Assembly: GCA_902773665.1 (NCBI GenBank)
Contig: CACYFF010000008.1
Span: 20,047-84,046 of the forward strand
Source of the DNA: an uncultured Eubacteriales bacterium
GTDB taxonomy: Bacteria; Bacillota; Clostridia; Peptostreptococcales; Anaerovoracaceae
Direction of reading: 5' to 3'
DNA length: 64,000 nucleotides
Shown: positions 42,094 to 50,400 of the stretch, in pieces
Layout: each line of letters begins with the position of its first letter
Position numbering within the stretch: position 1 is the stretch's first letter
Made by a program: the position numbers and the translations under genes
The notes under the pieces: model-generated
Seen by the model: the letters and a program-made list of their open reading frames with translations, nothing else
Told to the model about the DNA's origin: nothing
Database searches by the model: none

Positions 42094-43926
42094 ATGCGCA
42101 CTACGAGAAAACTCATCACGCTCATCGCAGCACTGGCCCTGCTCTTCACTTCTGTCGTCCCCGCTTTCGCGGCTGACTTCACCGATCTGGAGGGTCACTG
42201 GTCCAAGACCTTTATGGAAAGACTGGTCGAAAAAGGCATCATGGCAGGATACGCGGACAAGACCGTAAAGCCGGATAAGACGCTTACGGCAGCAGAAGCG
42301 TTCGTCATGCTGGCCAACCTGTACGACCTGAACGACGAAGCCAAGGCGGAGATCCACAAAGATTTTGGAGAAGCCGTCGAAAAGAACGCGGACAGCAAAG
42401 TCAAATGGGCTTATCCGCAGCTCGAGATCTGCCTTGCGGCGGAGATCTTTACCGAATCCGAGCTGAAGAACATCACGCTCACTGCGGAGATGCCGAAGCA
42501 GAATCTGGCTGTCTATATGGTGCGTGCGATCCGCAAGGCGGACGACGCAGCCAAGCTGAACGATGCGAAACTGGATTATAAAGACGCAGCGGACATCACA
42601 TCCAAGTGCCTGGGCAGCATCGCGCTTCTCACCGACATGAAGGTGGTGAGCGGCGATACGAACGGCAACTTTACGCCGAAGGCAAGCGTCACGAGAGCGG
42701 TATTTGCCACCATGCTCTGCAATATCCTCGATTACCTGGATAAGGAAAACATCAAGCTGCAGATCGACGATTATCTCGGACTGGATTCCACAGAAGGCAT
42801 TCTTTCCTCCGTTTCCAACACCGGCATCGTCGTACGCGGATTCGATGGCATCTACCACAGCTTTGCAAGAGATGCCGAACTGAAGACCACGGTCAACGGC
42901 AGCGCCAAGACCCTTTCCTCCTCCTATGCAGGCGATTATATCAAGGTCCAGTCCAAGGAAGGCAAAGCGCTCATCGCAGCCATCACGGAAGAGACCAACG
43001 TTTCCTATAAACAGGGCAAGCTCGGCACTGTAGCCTCCAATACCGCTTCCATCAAGCTGACGGATCTGGCCACCGGCGCCTCCGACTCCTACGTGCTCAG
43101 CAAGGCAAAGATCAAGCAGGACGGCAAGGAGATCAGCTTCGCAGACCTCACCAAGGGCGCATTCCTCACGCTGAAGGTCGAAAAAGGCACCGTCACGGAA
43201 GTCACCTCCGATACGAAGGAATACACGATCTCCGGCGCTGTCGGCAAAGTCAGCTACGACACGATCGTCACGATGACCCTCAAGGAAAGCGAAACGTCCG
43301 AAGCCATCCTCTACATGGATCTGGCCGATATGCCCACCATCAAACGCGGATCCCTGAGCATCACCGTCGACCGTCTGAGCTCCGGCGAAGAGATCAATGC
43401 CCGCATCAAGGGCGGCGAAGTCACCCGCATCACGACGGAAGGCAAAGATGCCAATGCCAGCGGCGTGCTCACCATCATCACCCGCACCATCACGGATACC
43501 ACGTGGACAATCAAGGGTGACGACGACACCAGCGTCACATACGCGATCGATAGCGCGGCGGCAGCCTTCAGCGGCGAGACGGCCATCAAGCTCGATACCA
43601 TCAACCCGGGCGACGAAGTTTCCGTCATCGTTACCTCCGGCGTCATTACCGAGGTCAACCTGAAGAAGTCCGCCTCCCCCGCTTCCGATAAGTTGAGCGC
43701 CGAGATCCTGGCCGTCGACCCGACGAACCGCGTGCTCACCGTGCTCAAGGAAGGCAAACTCACCTACATCAACTGCAAGAAAGCGGCTTCCATCCTCAAC
43801 AGCGAGACCGGCAAGACCTTAAGCTTCTCCGCTCTCGCAGCCGGCGACATGATCGTGGCCTACGGTTCCTACACCGATTCCACGAACTTTGCAGCGACAT
43901 CCATCGTCATCGAATTGAAGCACTAG
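42094..43926 (+). CDS. S-layer homology (SLH) domain surface protein
   Basis: 610 residues. Signal peptide ending AFAADF (about 25-30), then SLH repeats in roughly 28-85, 85-150 and 155-220, each with FTDLEGHWSKTF, KVKWAYPQLEICLAAE and GNFTPKASVTRAVFATML as diagnostic text. SLH modules bind pyruvylated wall polymer. The remainder is Thr/Ser/Lys-rich with short beta repeats containing TGNxAxxxx-like and KGTVTEVTS segments, probably an extended stalk. Very strong AAGGAGG ribosome site. It has its own promoter region with TATAAT at 42041. Confidence 0.88.
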   Translation: MRTTRKLITLIAALALLFTSVVPAFAADFTDLEGHWSKTFMERLVEKGIMAGYADKTVKPDKTLTAAEAFVMLANLYDLNDEAKAEIHKDFGEAVEKNADSKVKWAYPQLEICLAAEIFTESELKNITLTAEMPKQNLAVYMVRAIRKADDAAKLNDAKLDYKDAADITSKCLGSIALLTDMKVVSGDTNGNFTPKASVTRAVFATMLCNILDYLDKENIKLQIDDYLGLDSTEGILSSVSNTGIVVRGFDGIYHSFARDAELKTTVNGSAKTLSSSYAGDYIKVQSKEGKALIAAITEETNVSYKQGKLGTVASNTASIKLTDLATGASDSYVLSKAKIKQDGKEISFADLTKGAFLTLKVEKGTVTEVTSDTKEYTISGAVGKVSYDTIVTMTLKESETSEAILYMDLADMPTIKRGSLSITVDRLSSGEEINARIKGGEVTRITTEGKDANASGVLTIITRTITDTTWTIKGDDDTSVTYAIDSAAAAFSGETAIKLDTINPGDEVSVIVTSGVITEVNLKKSASPASDKLSAEILAVDPTNRVLTVLKEGKLTYINCKKAASILNSETGKTLSFSALAAGDMIVAYGSYTDSTNFAATSIVIELKH

Positions 43927-43943
43927 TTTACACACTTGTTTTC

Positions 43944-43977
43944 AGAAGAGCCGTCCGGCCCTGCCGGGCGGCCTTCT
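43944..43977 (+). terminator. Hairpin after the SLH gene
   Basis: AGAAG-GCCGTCCGGC with GCCGGGCGGC-CTTCT around CCT (one G-T pair); strong stem but only a short T-poor tail, so terminator function is likely but less certain. Confidence 0.6.
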
Positions 43978-43994
43978 CATATCATGGTACTTTC

Positions 43995-45089
43995 ATGGAA
44001 ACCAACAGAACGATCCGGGCGATCGACCTTACAAAAGAATTCGACGAATTCGAAGAGCTCAGCGTGATCTCGTTCGGATCCGGAGCCAACCCCAACCAGT
44101 CCATGTACCGATGGCTGTTCGACGAAGATCCCTACGATCCCGCAAGTGGCAACCTGATGTTCGTCATGCGCGACATGGATGCCGGCGGCAAAATGATCGC
44201 CTCTGACGGGCTCATCCCCTTCGATCTGCAGCTCGGCAGCCGCACGGTCCGGGCTGCGCATTCCGTCAAGTCCATGACCCATCCGGACTATAAACGCCAG
44301 GGCATCTTCCGCACCATGACGCAGAATTCCCTGGACCGCGGCAAGGAAAACGGCGTACAGCTCGTGCTGGGTTTCGCGAATAAGAACTCCTACCCCGCCT
44401 ATCAGAAATTCGGCTGGACGACGATCTTTCCGCGGGAGGTCTACGTCTTTCCGTCGGATATCAGCAGAAAAGTCGCGGCAAAAACGAAGAGCAAACTATT
44501 AGGGAAACTGGGCAATATCGCGTTCCGCATCGTTTCGGATGCTAAGCGCGCCGGACTGCACGCCGCCAATCGCTTTACTGTGCAGACCTTCGATAAAGTA
44601 CCGCCCGAAGCGGCGCAGCTCTGGGAAAAGTACAAGGATAAATACGAAAACCTCATCGTGAGAGACGCCACCTATCTGCATTGGCGCTACGACGAAAGGC
44701 CGGACCGGTCCTATGAGACGCTGCTGCTGTCCGGGGAAGAAGGTCCCGTCGGCTACCTCATCCTGCGGCAGAGCGTCGCGAACGGCAAGCCCATGGTCTG
44801 CGTCGCAGAGAACTTCACCGACCCGGACAATACGGAGTATATCGGTGCGCTGGCGGAGACCCTCATCGCCTACTGCCGCCGGTGCAGGACCGCCTACGCC
44901 GTGGTCTGCAGTTCCCTGTACGGAAAATACGACGAAGTGTTCCGCCGTTACGGCTTTGTGCCGCAAAAGGGCCAGGGCAATATCGTCATCGTAAAAGCGC
45001 TTGACCCCACCATCTCCGAGGCGGAGCTGGCAGGTGCCGAGCATTGGCACATGAGCCAGGGCGACGGTGAGAGCGAACTGGATCTGTAA
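43995..45089 (+). CDS. GNAT family acetyltransferase
   Basis: 364 residues. The N-terminal half holds the GNAT acetyl-CoA site: SVKSMTHPDYKRQGIFRTMTQNSLDRGKENG (R/Q-x-x-G in RQGIF) and a following YPAYQKFGW; the C-terminal half is a second, diverged GNAT-like domain ending around EVFRRYGFVPQKGQG. Substrate unknown. No Shine-Dalgarno site; a TATCAT box ends nine bases before the ATG. Followed closely by the lysO pair, but their products are unrelated. Confidence 0.8.
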   Translation: METNRTIRAIDLTKEFDEFEELSVISFGSGANPNQSMYRWLFDEDPYDPASGNLMFVMRDMDAGGKMIASDGLIPFDLQLGSRTVRAAHSVKSMTHPDYKRQGIFRTMTQNSLDRGKENGVQLVLGFANKNSYPAYQKFGWTTIFPREVYVFPSDISRKVAAKTKSKLLGKLGNIAFRIVSDAKRAGLHAANRFTVQTFDKVPPEAAQLWEKYKDKYENLIVRDATYLHWRYDERPDRSYETLLLSGEEGPVGYLILRQSVANGKPMVCVAENFTDPDNTEYIGALAETLIAYCRRCRTAYAVVCSSLYGKYDEVFRRYGFVPQKGQGNIVIVKALDPTISEAELAGAEHWHMSQGDGESELDL

Positions 45090-45109
45090 CAGCAAAGGAA
45101 AAGACATCT

Positions 45110-45418
45110 ATGAAGATCCTGCTGATCTACATCCTCATTATGGGAGCCGGCATCGCGCTGGGCTATAAGACGAAGTTTTCTTCCAAGAGCAGAACGCGCG
45201 ACCTTTTCCAGAAAGGCTGTCTGCTCATCATTCTGTTTCTGTTGGGTCACCAGCTGGGCGCGAACGAGGAAGTCGCCAATTCCATGACGTCTATGGGTCT
45301 TACAGGCCTGCTGCTCTGTCTGGCTGCCATGGCCGGATCGTTTGCAGTCGTCCTCCTGCTCAGGATGGCCTTAGAAGGCCGAAAATCGGCCCGTAGCGGC
45401 GAGGAGGAGCAGAGATGA
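45110..45418 (+). CDS. LysO family lysine exporter, N-terminal part
   Basis: 102 residues, about three membrane helices (GAGIALGYKTKF; LIILFLLGHQLGANEEV; LLLCLAAMAGSFAVVLLLR). Matches the N-terminal half of LysO/YbjE, which in E. coli is one protein of about 300 residues that exports lysine. AAAGGAAAAG precedes the ATG. The stop overlaps the next start (ATGA), so the two halves are made together and probably assemble as one transporter. Confidence 0.82.
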   Translation: MKILLIYILIMGAGIALGYKTKFSSKSRTRDLFQKGCLLIILFLLGHQLGANEEVANSMTSMGLTGLLLCLAAMAGSFAVVLLLRMALEGRKSARSGEEEQR

Positions 45419-46008
45419 TGATACTTATCCTTCTCGTAGTTCTCGTCGCAGGATTCGTCTCCGGCAGGCTTGGGCTCTTCGCGTTTCTCGCTCCCCTCGA
45501 GTCGGAAGCCGTCATCTACGTGCTCTACGCCATGGTCTTTGCGATCTCCGTCGGCATCGGTGCTCAATACCGGGATGGCGAAGGAGAACGCCTCTCTTTC
45601 AAGGCGCTTCTGTATTCCGTCACGACGATCGCAGGGTCTCTGCTGGCAGCATGCCTTATGTCTATCGTTCTGCCGGTCTCCGCGAAAGATGCTCTCATCT
45701 GCGCTTCCGGCATGGGCTGGTACTCCCTGTCCACGGGTCTCGTCTACACCTACAGCCCTTCCCTCTCCGTCGCGACCTTCGTCTACTGCGTAAGCCGGGA
45801 AGTGCTGTCCATCTTCATTATGCCTCTGCTCATAAAAAAATTCCGCCGTCCGGAAGTCGTTGCCGTCGGCGGAACCGCTACCATTCAATCCAGTGTTGCC
45901 TGCGCCGCTGTTACCGGCGACAACACGATCGTGCTCTACGGTCTTCTCGTGGGAACGGTCATTTCCATGCTCGTTCCTGTCCTGATCAGTTTCTTTATGG
46001 GGATCTGA
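45415..46008 (+). CDS. LysO family lysine exporter, C-terminal part
   Basis: 197 residues, about six membrane helices, with SGMGWYSLSTGLVYTYSP, CVSREVLSIFIMPLLIKKF and GGTATIQSSVACAAVTG, the conserved LysO signature. Together with the 102-residue partner it covers the length of single-chain LysO. Overlaps the partner by 4 nt. Confidence 0.85.
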   Translation: MMILILLVVLVAGFVSGRLGLFAFLAPLESEAVIYVLYAMVFAISVGIGAQYRDGEGERLSFKALLYSVTTIAGSLLAACLMSIVLPVSAKDALICASGMGWYSLSTGLVYTYSPSLSVATFVYCVSREVLSIFIMPLLIKKFRRPEVVAVGGTATIQSSVACAAVTGDNTIVLYGLLVGTVISMLVPVLISFFMGI

Positions 46009-46031
46009 GTTTCCTGTTTCTAATCGAGAAT

Positions 46032-46078
46032 ACAGCCCGGGCCTGTTTCGCGCAACTCGGGAAACAGGCCCGGGCTGT
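46032..46078. repeat. Perfect 18-bp inverted repeat after lysO
   Basis: ACAGCCCGGGCCTGTTTC (46032-46049) and GAAACAGGCCCGGGCTGT (46061-46078) with an 11-base loop. Probably an RNA-stabilising or terminating hairpin; no T tract follows. Confidence 0.75.
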
Positions 46079-46112
46079 GATCTATCAAGTTTATGATTTA
46101 TCAATAAGAAAT

Positions 46113-46150
46113 AAAAGAGCACCTGAGTTATTTGCCAGGTGCTTTTTTCT
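46113..46150 (+). terminator. Terminator of lysO (probably bidirectional)
   Basis: AGCACCTG (46118-46125) and CAGGTGCT (46136-46143), then TTTTTTCTT on the plus strand; on the minus strand the tail is TCTTTTATTTC, so it could end a leftward transcript of the methyltransferase operon too. Confidence 0.82.
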
Positions 46151-46194
46151 TAGCTGATTTAATGATCGGAGCACAAGGTTTTTCCGAGGACAAT

Positions 46195-46302
46195 CGGGGG
46201 CCGCCGGTGCTTAGCGATTGCCGAGCCGGAGGCGAAGGCAGAGCTTAGCACGAGCCGGAGACTACAGGCTCCGGCGAGGCACCGCTGCGTGGGGGTACCC
46301 CC
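46195..46302. other. Unassigned structured intergenic sequence
   Basis: GC-rich stretch between convergent genes with three consecutive hairpins: GTGCTTAGC (46207-46215) with GCTTAGCAC (46243-46251, one mismatch); GCCGGAG (46254-46260) with CTCCGGC (46269-46275); and a GGGGGTACCCCC palindrome (46291-46302). No ORF fits. The rest of 46151-46386 shows nothing else I can name. Confidence 0.5.
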
Positions 46303-46386
46303 GTTAGCGAGAGCGTGTCCGAGGAAGAACCATGTGCCCGAGCGCGCTTCGGAACACAGTCCATCTCTCCTGAACGGGTCACAAAC

Positions 46387-47181
46387 CTACACTTCCCTCA
46401 CGAACATCCCCAGCCGGTCCAGGATCGTATCGACTGCTTCCCTGCTGGAATCGCACAGCAGGCATTCCCTGCCGCTCTCCAGCGCGCAGGCGCCCAACGT
46501 GCCGGAGCCCGCGAAAAAGTCTGCACAGAGACCGTTCTCCGGGCACAGGCTCTCCAGCAGGATGTCCAGTAAGGCCTGGGGTTTCTGCGTCGCATAATCC
46601 GTTCTTTCTGAAGACGTCCTTCCCACCATATCCACGAAGAGGACGTCTTTTTTATTGACCATGGTATACCATTTTCCCTCTTCGTCCTGAAATTCCTCCA
46701 CGCCCTTAAAATGATAGGGCTTGTTGTCCCGGTTGTAGGACCGCTCCTTCTGCGTACGGAAATAATAGTCGTCTGTCTTCGCGTACACCAGGATCGTATC
46801 GTGTTTGCGGGCGAACCGCCGGCCTGTCGCGCCGCCGGACTTATACGCCCAGATGATCTCGTTCAGGAAATTATTCATGCCGAAGATGCCGTCCATCATC
46901 ACCTTCACATAGTGCACCGCGTGCCAGTCCAGATGTACGGCGATGGTGCCGCTGTCCTTCAGCAGACGGCGCATCTCCTCGAGCCGGGGCTTCAGCATGG
47001 CCAGATACTGATCCAGACCGCCGCTCCAGCGGTCACCGTAGGCCGCCTTTCCCTTGCGGGTGTAGTAATCCGCCGCAGAGAAAAAAGGCGGGTCGACGTA
47101 GATGAAATCGATCGACCCGTCCGCAAGAGTCTTCATGTATGCAAGGTTGTCTCCAAAGTGGACCTTACAGGATGAATCCAT
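46387..47181 (-). CDS. Orphan DNA methyltransferase (N6-adenine or N4-cytosine, beta type)
   Basis: 264 residues. Motif IV is DPPFFSAADYY (about 30-40; Phe replaces the usual Tyr/Trp of DPPY), and motif I FFAGSGTLGACAL comes near the C-terminus (about 217-229) after the QKPQALLDILL region, so the order is the beta type. Methylates a short site in DNA; specificity unknown. No restriction gene nearby, so it is an orphan or part of a dispersed system. Overlaps the chromate-transporter-like gene by 17 nt. Confidence 0.85.
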   Translation of the reverse strand: MDSSCKVHFGDNLAYMKTLADGSIDFIYVDPPFFSAADYYTRKGKAAYGDRWSGGLDQYLAMLKPRLEEMRRLLKDSGTIAVHLDWHAVHYVKVMMDGIFGMNNFLNEIIWAYKSGGATGRRFARKHDTILVYAKTDDYYFRTQKERSYNRDNKPYHFKGVEEFQDEEGKWYTMVNKKDVLFVDMVGRTSSERTDYATQKPQALLDILLESLCPENGLCADFFAGSGTLGACALESGRECLLCDSSREAVDTILDRLGMFVREV

Positions 47182-47698
47182 AGACGATTACCCCCAGAGC
47201 GCCGCAGGAGAGCAGCGCGATGATGGGACTCTTTTTTAATTTAAAGATGATGAAGGCAGCCACCGCGAACAGCACCACGGAGAAATAATCATGAAAACCG
47301 TTCTTCGCGATGGAGATGCCCGCCGCCGCGATGATGCCGATGGCACCCGGGCGAATGCCCTTTACCGCCACCTGAACCTTCTGGTTGTTCTTCACCTTTT
47401 CGAAGAAGAACGCTGTGAGGAGCGCCAGGCAGCTGGGGATGAGGATGACGCAGAGCGTGCACAGGATGCCCGCAATGGGTCCGCTCATCAGATAGCCCGC
47501 GAAGGTGGACGTGTTGACCGCGATCGGTCCCGGGGTCATCTCCGCGATGGCGATGATGTTGATGTATTGGTCCGGCGTGAGCCAGCCCATGGTCTTGACG
47601 ACTTCGTTTTCGATAAGGCCGACAGCCGCGTAGCCTCCGCCGAAGCAGAACGCACCGATCTTGATGAAGGCCAGGCACATCCTAAGAATGAGATCCAT
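47165..47698 (-). CDS. Chromate transporter-like protein, second half
   Basis: 177 residues, about five membrane helices, with IGAFCFGGGYAAVGLIENEV, MTPGPIAVNTSTFAGY and PIAGILCTLCVILIPSC, typical of ChrA half-proteins in Firmicutes that form heterodimers. Overlaps its partner by 17 nt and the methyltransferase by 17 nt. Possibly exports an anion; chromate itself is not implied. Confidence 0.82.
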   Translation of the reverse strand: MDLILRMCLAFIKIGAFCFGGGYAAVGLIENEVVKTMGWLTPDQYINIIAIAEMTPGPIAVNTSTFAGYLMSGPIAGILCTLCVILIPSCLALLTAFFFEKVKNNQKVQVAVKGIRPGAIGIIAAAGISIAKNGFHDYFSVVLFAVAAFIIFKLKKSPIIALLSCGALGVIVYGFIL

Positions 47699-48272
47699 CG
47701 TTCGAACCTCCCTTTTCTTCCGCGCCGGCAGCCGTCTTGCTCTTCTTTACGCTGTCGGCGACAAGAGCGATCACGGCCGCTGCGATCACGATCAGGACCG
47801 GGGTGACCCCGGCAAAGGCGATCAGAGCGAAGGATGCGAGGGCGACGACGAGCGTCAGCTTATCCTTCATGATGTTGGCCTTCGTCGCCAGCTTATAGAC
47901 GGCGCTTACGATGAGCGCGAACACCGCCGGACCTACGCCCCGGAAGAACGCTTGCACGTAGGCGTTGTCCATCGCCGTATTGAACACCATCGCGATGAGC
48001 AGGATGATGATGATCGACGGGCAGATCGTGCCTAAAATGGCCGCAATGGACCCCGGCACCCGCTTCAGCCGGTAGCCGATAAACGTCGCACAGTTCGTGG
48101 CCAGCGGGCCAGGCAGCGAGTTGGTAAGGGAGATGGAGTCCAGAAACTCCTCGTCCGTAAGCCACCCTTTTTCCGTGCAGACTGCTTCCTGGATGATGGG
48201 GAGCATCGCGTAGCCCCCGCCAATGGTGAACAGTCCCACCTTAAAGAACGTCAAAAAGATTTGTAACAGCAA
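47682..48272 (-). CDS. Chromate transporter-like protein, first half
   Basis: 196 residues with GLFTIGGGYAMLPIIQEAV and NSLPGPLATNCATFIGYRLKRVPG near the N-terminus, the paired half of the split ChrA. Starts with TTG at 48272 after AGAGGAAAA. Basic C-terminus (KKSKTAAGAEEKGG). Translation of all three genes of this unit is coupled by overlaps. Confidence 0.82.
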   Translation of the reverse strand: MLLQIFLTFFKVGLFTIGGGYAMLPIIQEAVCTEKGWLTDEEFLDSISLTNSLPGPLATNCATFIGYRLKRVPGSIAAILGTICPSIIIILLIAMVFNTAMDNAYVQAFFRGVGPAVFALIVSAVYKLATKANIMKDKLTLVVALASFALIAFAGVTPVLIVIAAAVIALVADSVKKSKTAAGAEEKGGSNDGSHS

Positions 48273-48356
48273 TTTTCCTCTTTTCTGAGTTTTTGTCCGA
48301 TCCCGGATTCCGCGTATATCCAGGGGCGGCGGGATTGCCGCCCCGTTATACCGATC

Positions 48357-49298
48357 TTACCGCATACCCTTGTCGTAGGGAATGCCTTCCGCTTTCGGCG
48401 CTCTGGACTTCTTGGAAGTGAAGGCCAGTACGATGAGGCAGATGATGTACGGCAGCATGTTGTAGATGCCGCTGGGGATATTTAACGTCGCCAGGAAATT
48501 GAATCCCATATAGACGTTGGACAGAGCCCGGAACAGACCGAACAGCAGCGCGGAGACTGCGATCCTGTGGGGTTTCCACTGACCGAAGATCATTACGGCC
48601 ATGGCCAGGAAGCCGAAACCTGCAACGCCGTTCTCGAACTTCCATTCGGATACGCCGGACGTAATATAGACGATGCCGCCCAGACCGCCGAGGAAGCCGG
48701 AGATGATGACGCCGATATAGCGCATCTTGTAAACGGAGATACCTACGGATGCCGCCGCCTGGGGATGTTCGCCGCAGGCCTGCAGACGGAGACCCAGTCT
48801 CGTCTTATACAGCAGAACGTAGGAACAAGCCAGCAGGATGACCGTCACCAGCATAAACCAGTTGAATTCGAAACCGCCCAGATTGACCAGGAACGCCTTC
48901 TTCGGATTGATGTACTGGATCGTGGAGGAGACGTTATCCGGGTTGATGCGGGTGTTCATCGCCTTGACGATAACGGTAGCGGCCGCGGTGCCCAGCATGT
49001 TCATGGCGGTTCCGACGATGGTCTGGTCCGCCTTGAAGTTGATACAGGCAACCGCCAGCAGCAGCGAGTAGATCATGCCTAAGACCACGGCTGCCACCAT
49101 CGTCAGCAGGATGAGGGGCAGCTTGCCGCCGGTCTCCGGGAAGAACCGCATGACGAGGGCTCCGCCCAGGGCGCCCATGACCATGATGCCTTCCAGACCG
49201 ATGTTGATGACGCCGGAGTGCTCCGAGAAGCATCCGCCGATGGCTACCAGCGTAAGTACGGCAGCAAAGATGATCATATATTGCAGAAGCAGGATCAT
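48357..49298 (-). CDS. ABC importer permease (nucleoside type, second permease)
   Basis: 313 residues, about eight to ten membrane helices, of the branched-chain-permease-like fold used by BmpA-dependent nucleoside importers (NupQ/YufQ type): GLEGIMVMGALGGALVMRF, NINPDNVSSTIQYI and GVSEWKFENGVAGFGFLAMAVMIFG. The ATG at 49298 overlaps the preceding stop by one base (TAATG). Confidence 0.86.
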   Translation of the reverse strand: MILLLQYMIIFAAVLTLVAIGGCFSEHSGVINIGLEGIMVMGALGGALVMRFFPETGGKLPLILLTMVAAVVLGMIYSLLLAVACINFKADQTIVGTAMNMLGTAAATVIVKAMNTRINPDNVSSTIQYINPKKAFLVNLGGFEFNWFMLVTVILLACSYVLLYKTRLGLRLQACGEHPQAAASVGISVYKMRYIGVIISGFLGGLGGIVYITSGVSEWKFENGVAGFGFLAMAVMIFGQWKPHRIAVSALLFGLFRALSNVYMGFNFLATLNIPSGIYNMLPYIICLIVLAFTSKKSRAPKAEGIPYDKGMR

Positions 49299-50389
49299 TA
49301 CTTGTTCCCTCCTTCCTTCTTTTCGGCAGCTTTCTTGAGCACCAGCTTGAGGAAGCCGACGAAGCCGCACAGGTAGATGATGACCGCGGTGATCAGATCG
49401 GAGATCTGGGCGCTGTACATGGACTTATCCACGTAGGCACCGCCTGCGGTGATGTGCTGGATGAAGTAGGAGCTGAAGATGGAGCCGATCGGCGACAGGC
49501 CGCCCAGGAAGGACGCCGCAATGCCGTTGAAGCCCATGCCGGGAACGGAAGACTGCGTGCACTGCCACTGCTCGAATCCGGTGAGGTACAGGAAAGCGCC
49601 GCCCAGGCCGGAGAGCGCGCCTGCGATCATCATGGTGACGATGATGTTGCGCTTCTCGTTCATGCCGGCGTATTTGGCTGCGTTCTTGTTGTTGCCGGTC
49701 GCTCTCAGTTCGTAGCCGAAGGTCGTCTTCTCCAGAAGGACCCAGATGCCGACGGCGATGAGGATGGACAGAGGAACGGCAAGCGTAATGTACTGGTTGT
49801 TGGAGAACAGCTTGCCGAGGCCCAGTCCGGGGATGATGCCGTTGGGATTGGTGCTGGCAAGCGTGTAGGTATACGGCGAGGTGGATTCCTTCACCTTCGT
49901 GAGGATCATGTTCGCCGCATACAGGGTGATCCAGTTGAGCATGATGCCGGAGATAACTTCGTTTACGTTGGCATAGCTCTTCAGGACGCCGGAGATGGAA
50001 GCCAGCAGCGCGCCGCAGATCATGGCAGCCAGCACGCAGATCCACCAGGGAGCACCGGCGCCCAGCGCCAGATACAGGGCTGCGCAGGTGCCCACGGTAT
50101 ATTGGCCGGAAGCGCCGATGTTGAACAGACCCACCTTATAGGCGAACAGGATGGACAGCGAGCACATGAGCAGCGGCGCTGTCTTGACCAGCGTGTTGCC
50201 GAAGTACTTCATCCGGGCAACGCTGCTGGGATAGTAGAAAAAGTTCTTGATGATCGTTACGATGGCGGTGCTTGCCCCCTTCGGAGCGATGAACATCAGC
50301 ACCACGTAGCCGATCAGCAGACCCAGGATGATGCAGAGGATGGAGGCGATAAAGGACTGACCGCCTTCGCTCTTTAAAAATTTCTTCAT
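49298..50389 (-). CDS. ABC importer permease (nucleoside type, first permease)
   Basis: 363 residues, about ten membrane helices. NIGASGQYTVGTCAALYLAL and ISGIMLNWITLYAAN match the NupP/YufP partner. Forms the heterodimeric channel with the next gene product. GGAGG ribosome site; 11 nt after the ATPase gene. Confidence 0.86.
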   Translation of the reverse strand: MKKFLKSEGGQSFIASILCIILGLLIGYVVLMFIAPKGASTAIVTIIKNFFYYPSSVARMKYFGNTLVKTAPLLMCSLSILFAYKVGLFNIGASGQYTVGTCAALYLALGAGAPWWICVLAAMICGALLASISGVLKSYANVNEVISGIMLNWITLYAANMILTKVKESTSPYTYTLASTNPNGIIPGLGLGKLFSNNQYITLAVPLSILIAVGIWVLLEKTTFGYELRATGNNKNAAKYAGMNEKRNIIVTMMIAGALSGLGGAFLYLTGFEQWQCTQSSVPGMGFNGIAASFLGGLSPIGSIFSSYFIQHITAGGAYVDKSMYSAQISDLITAVIIYLCGFVGFLKLVLKKAAEKKEGGNK

Positions 50390-50400
50390 GGCGTCCTCCT

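Noticed and set aside
45110..46008. Frameshifted lysO pseudogene
   Set aside because: Both parts have their own start, the overlap is the standard ATGA, and no premature stop breaks a conserved helix.
46207..46251. tRNA-like cloverleaf in the intergenic structure
   Set aside because: No anticodon loop, T-loop consensus or CCA end could be placed.
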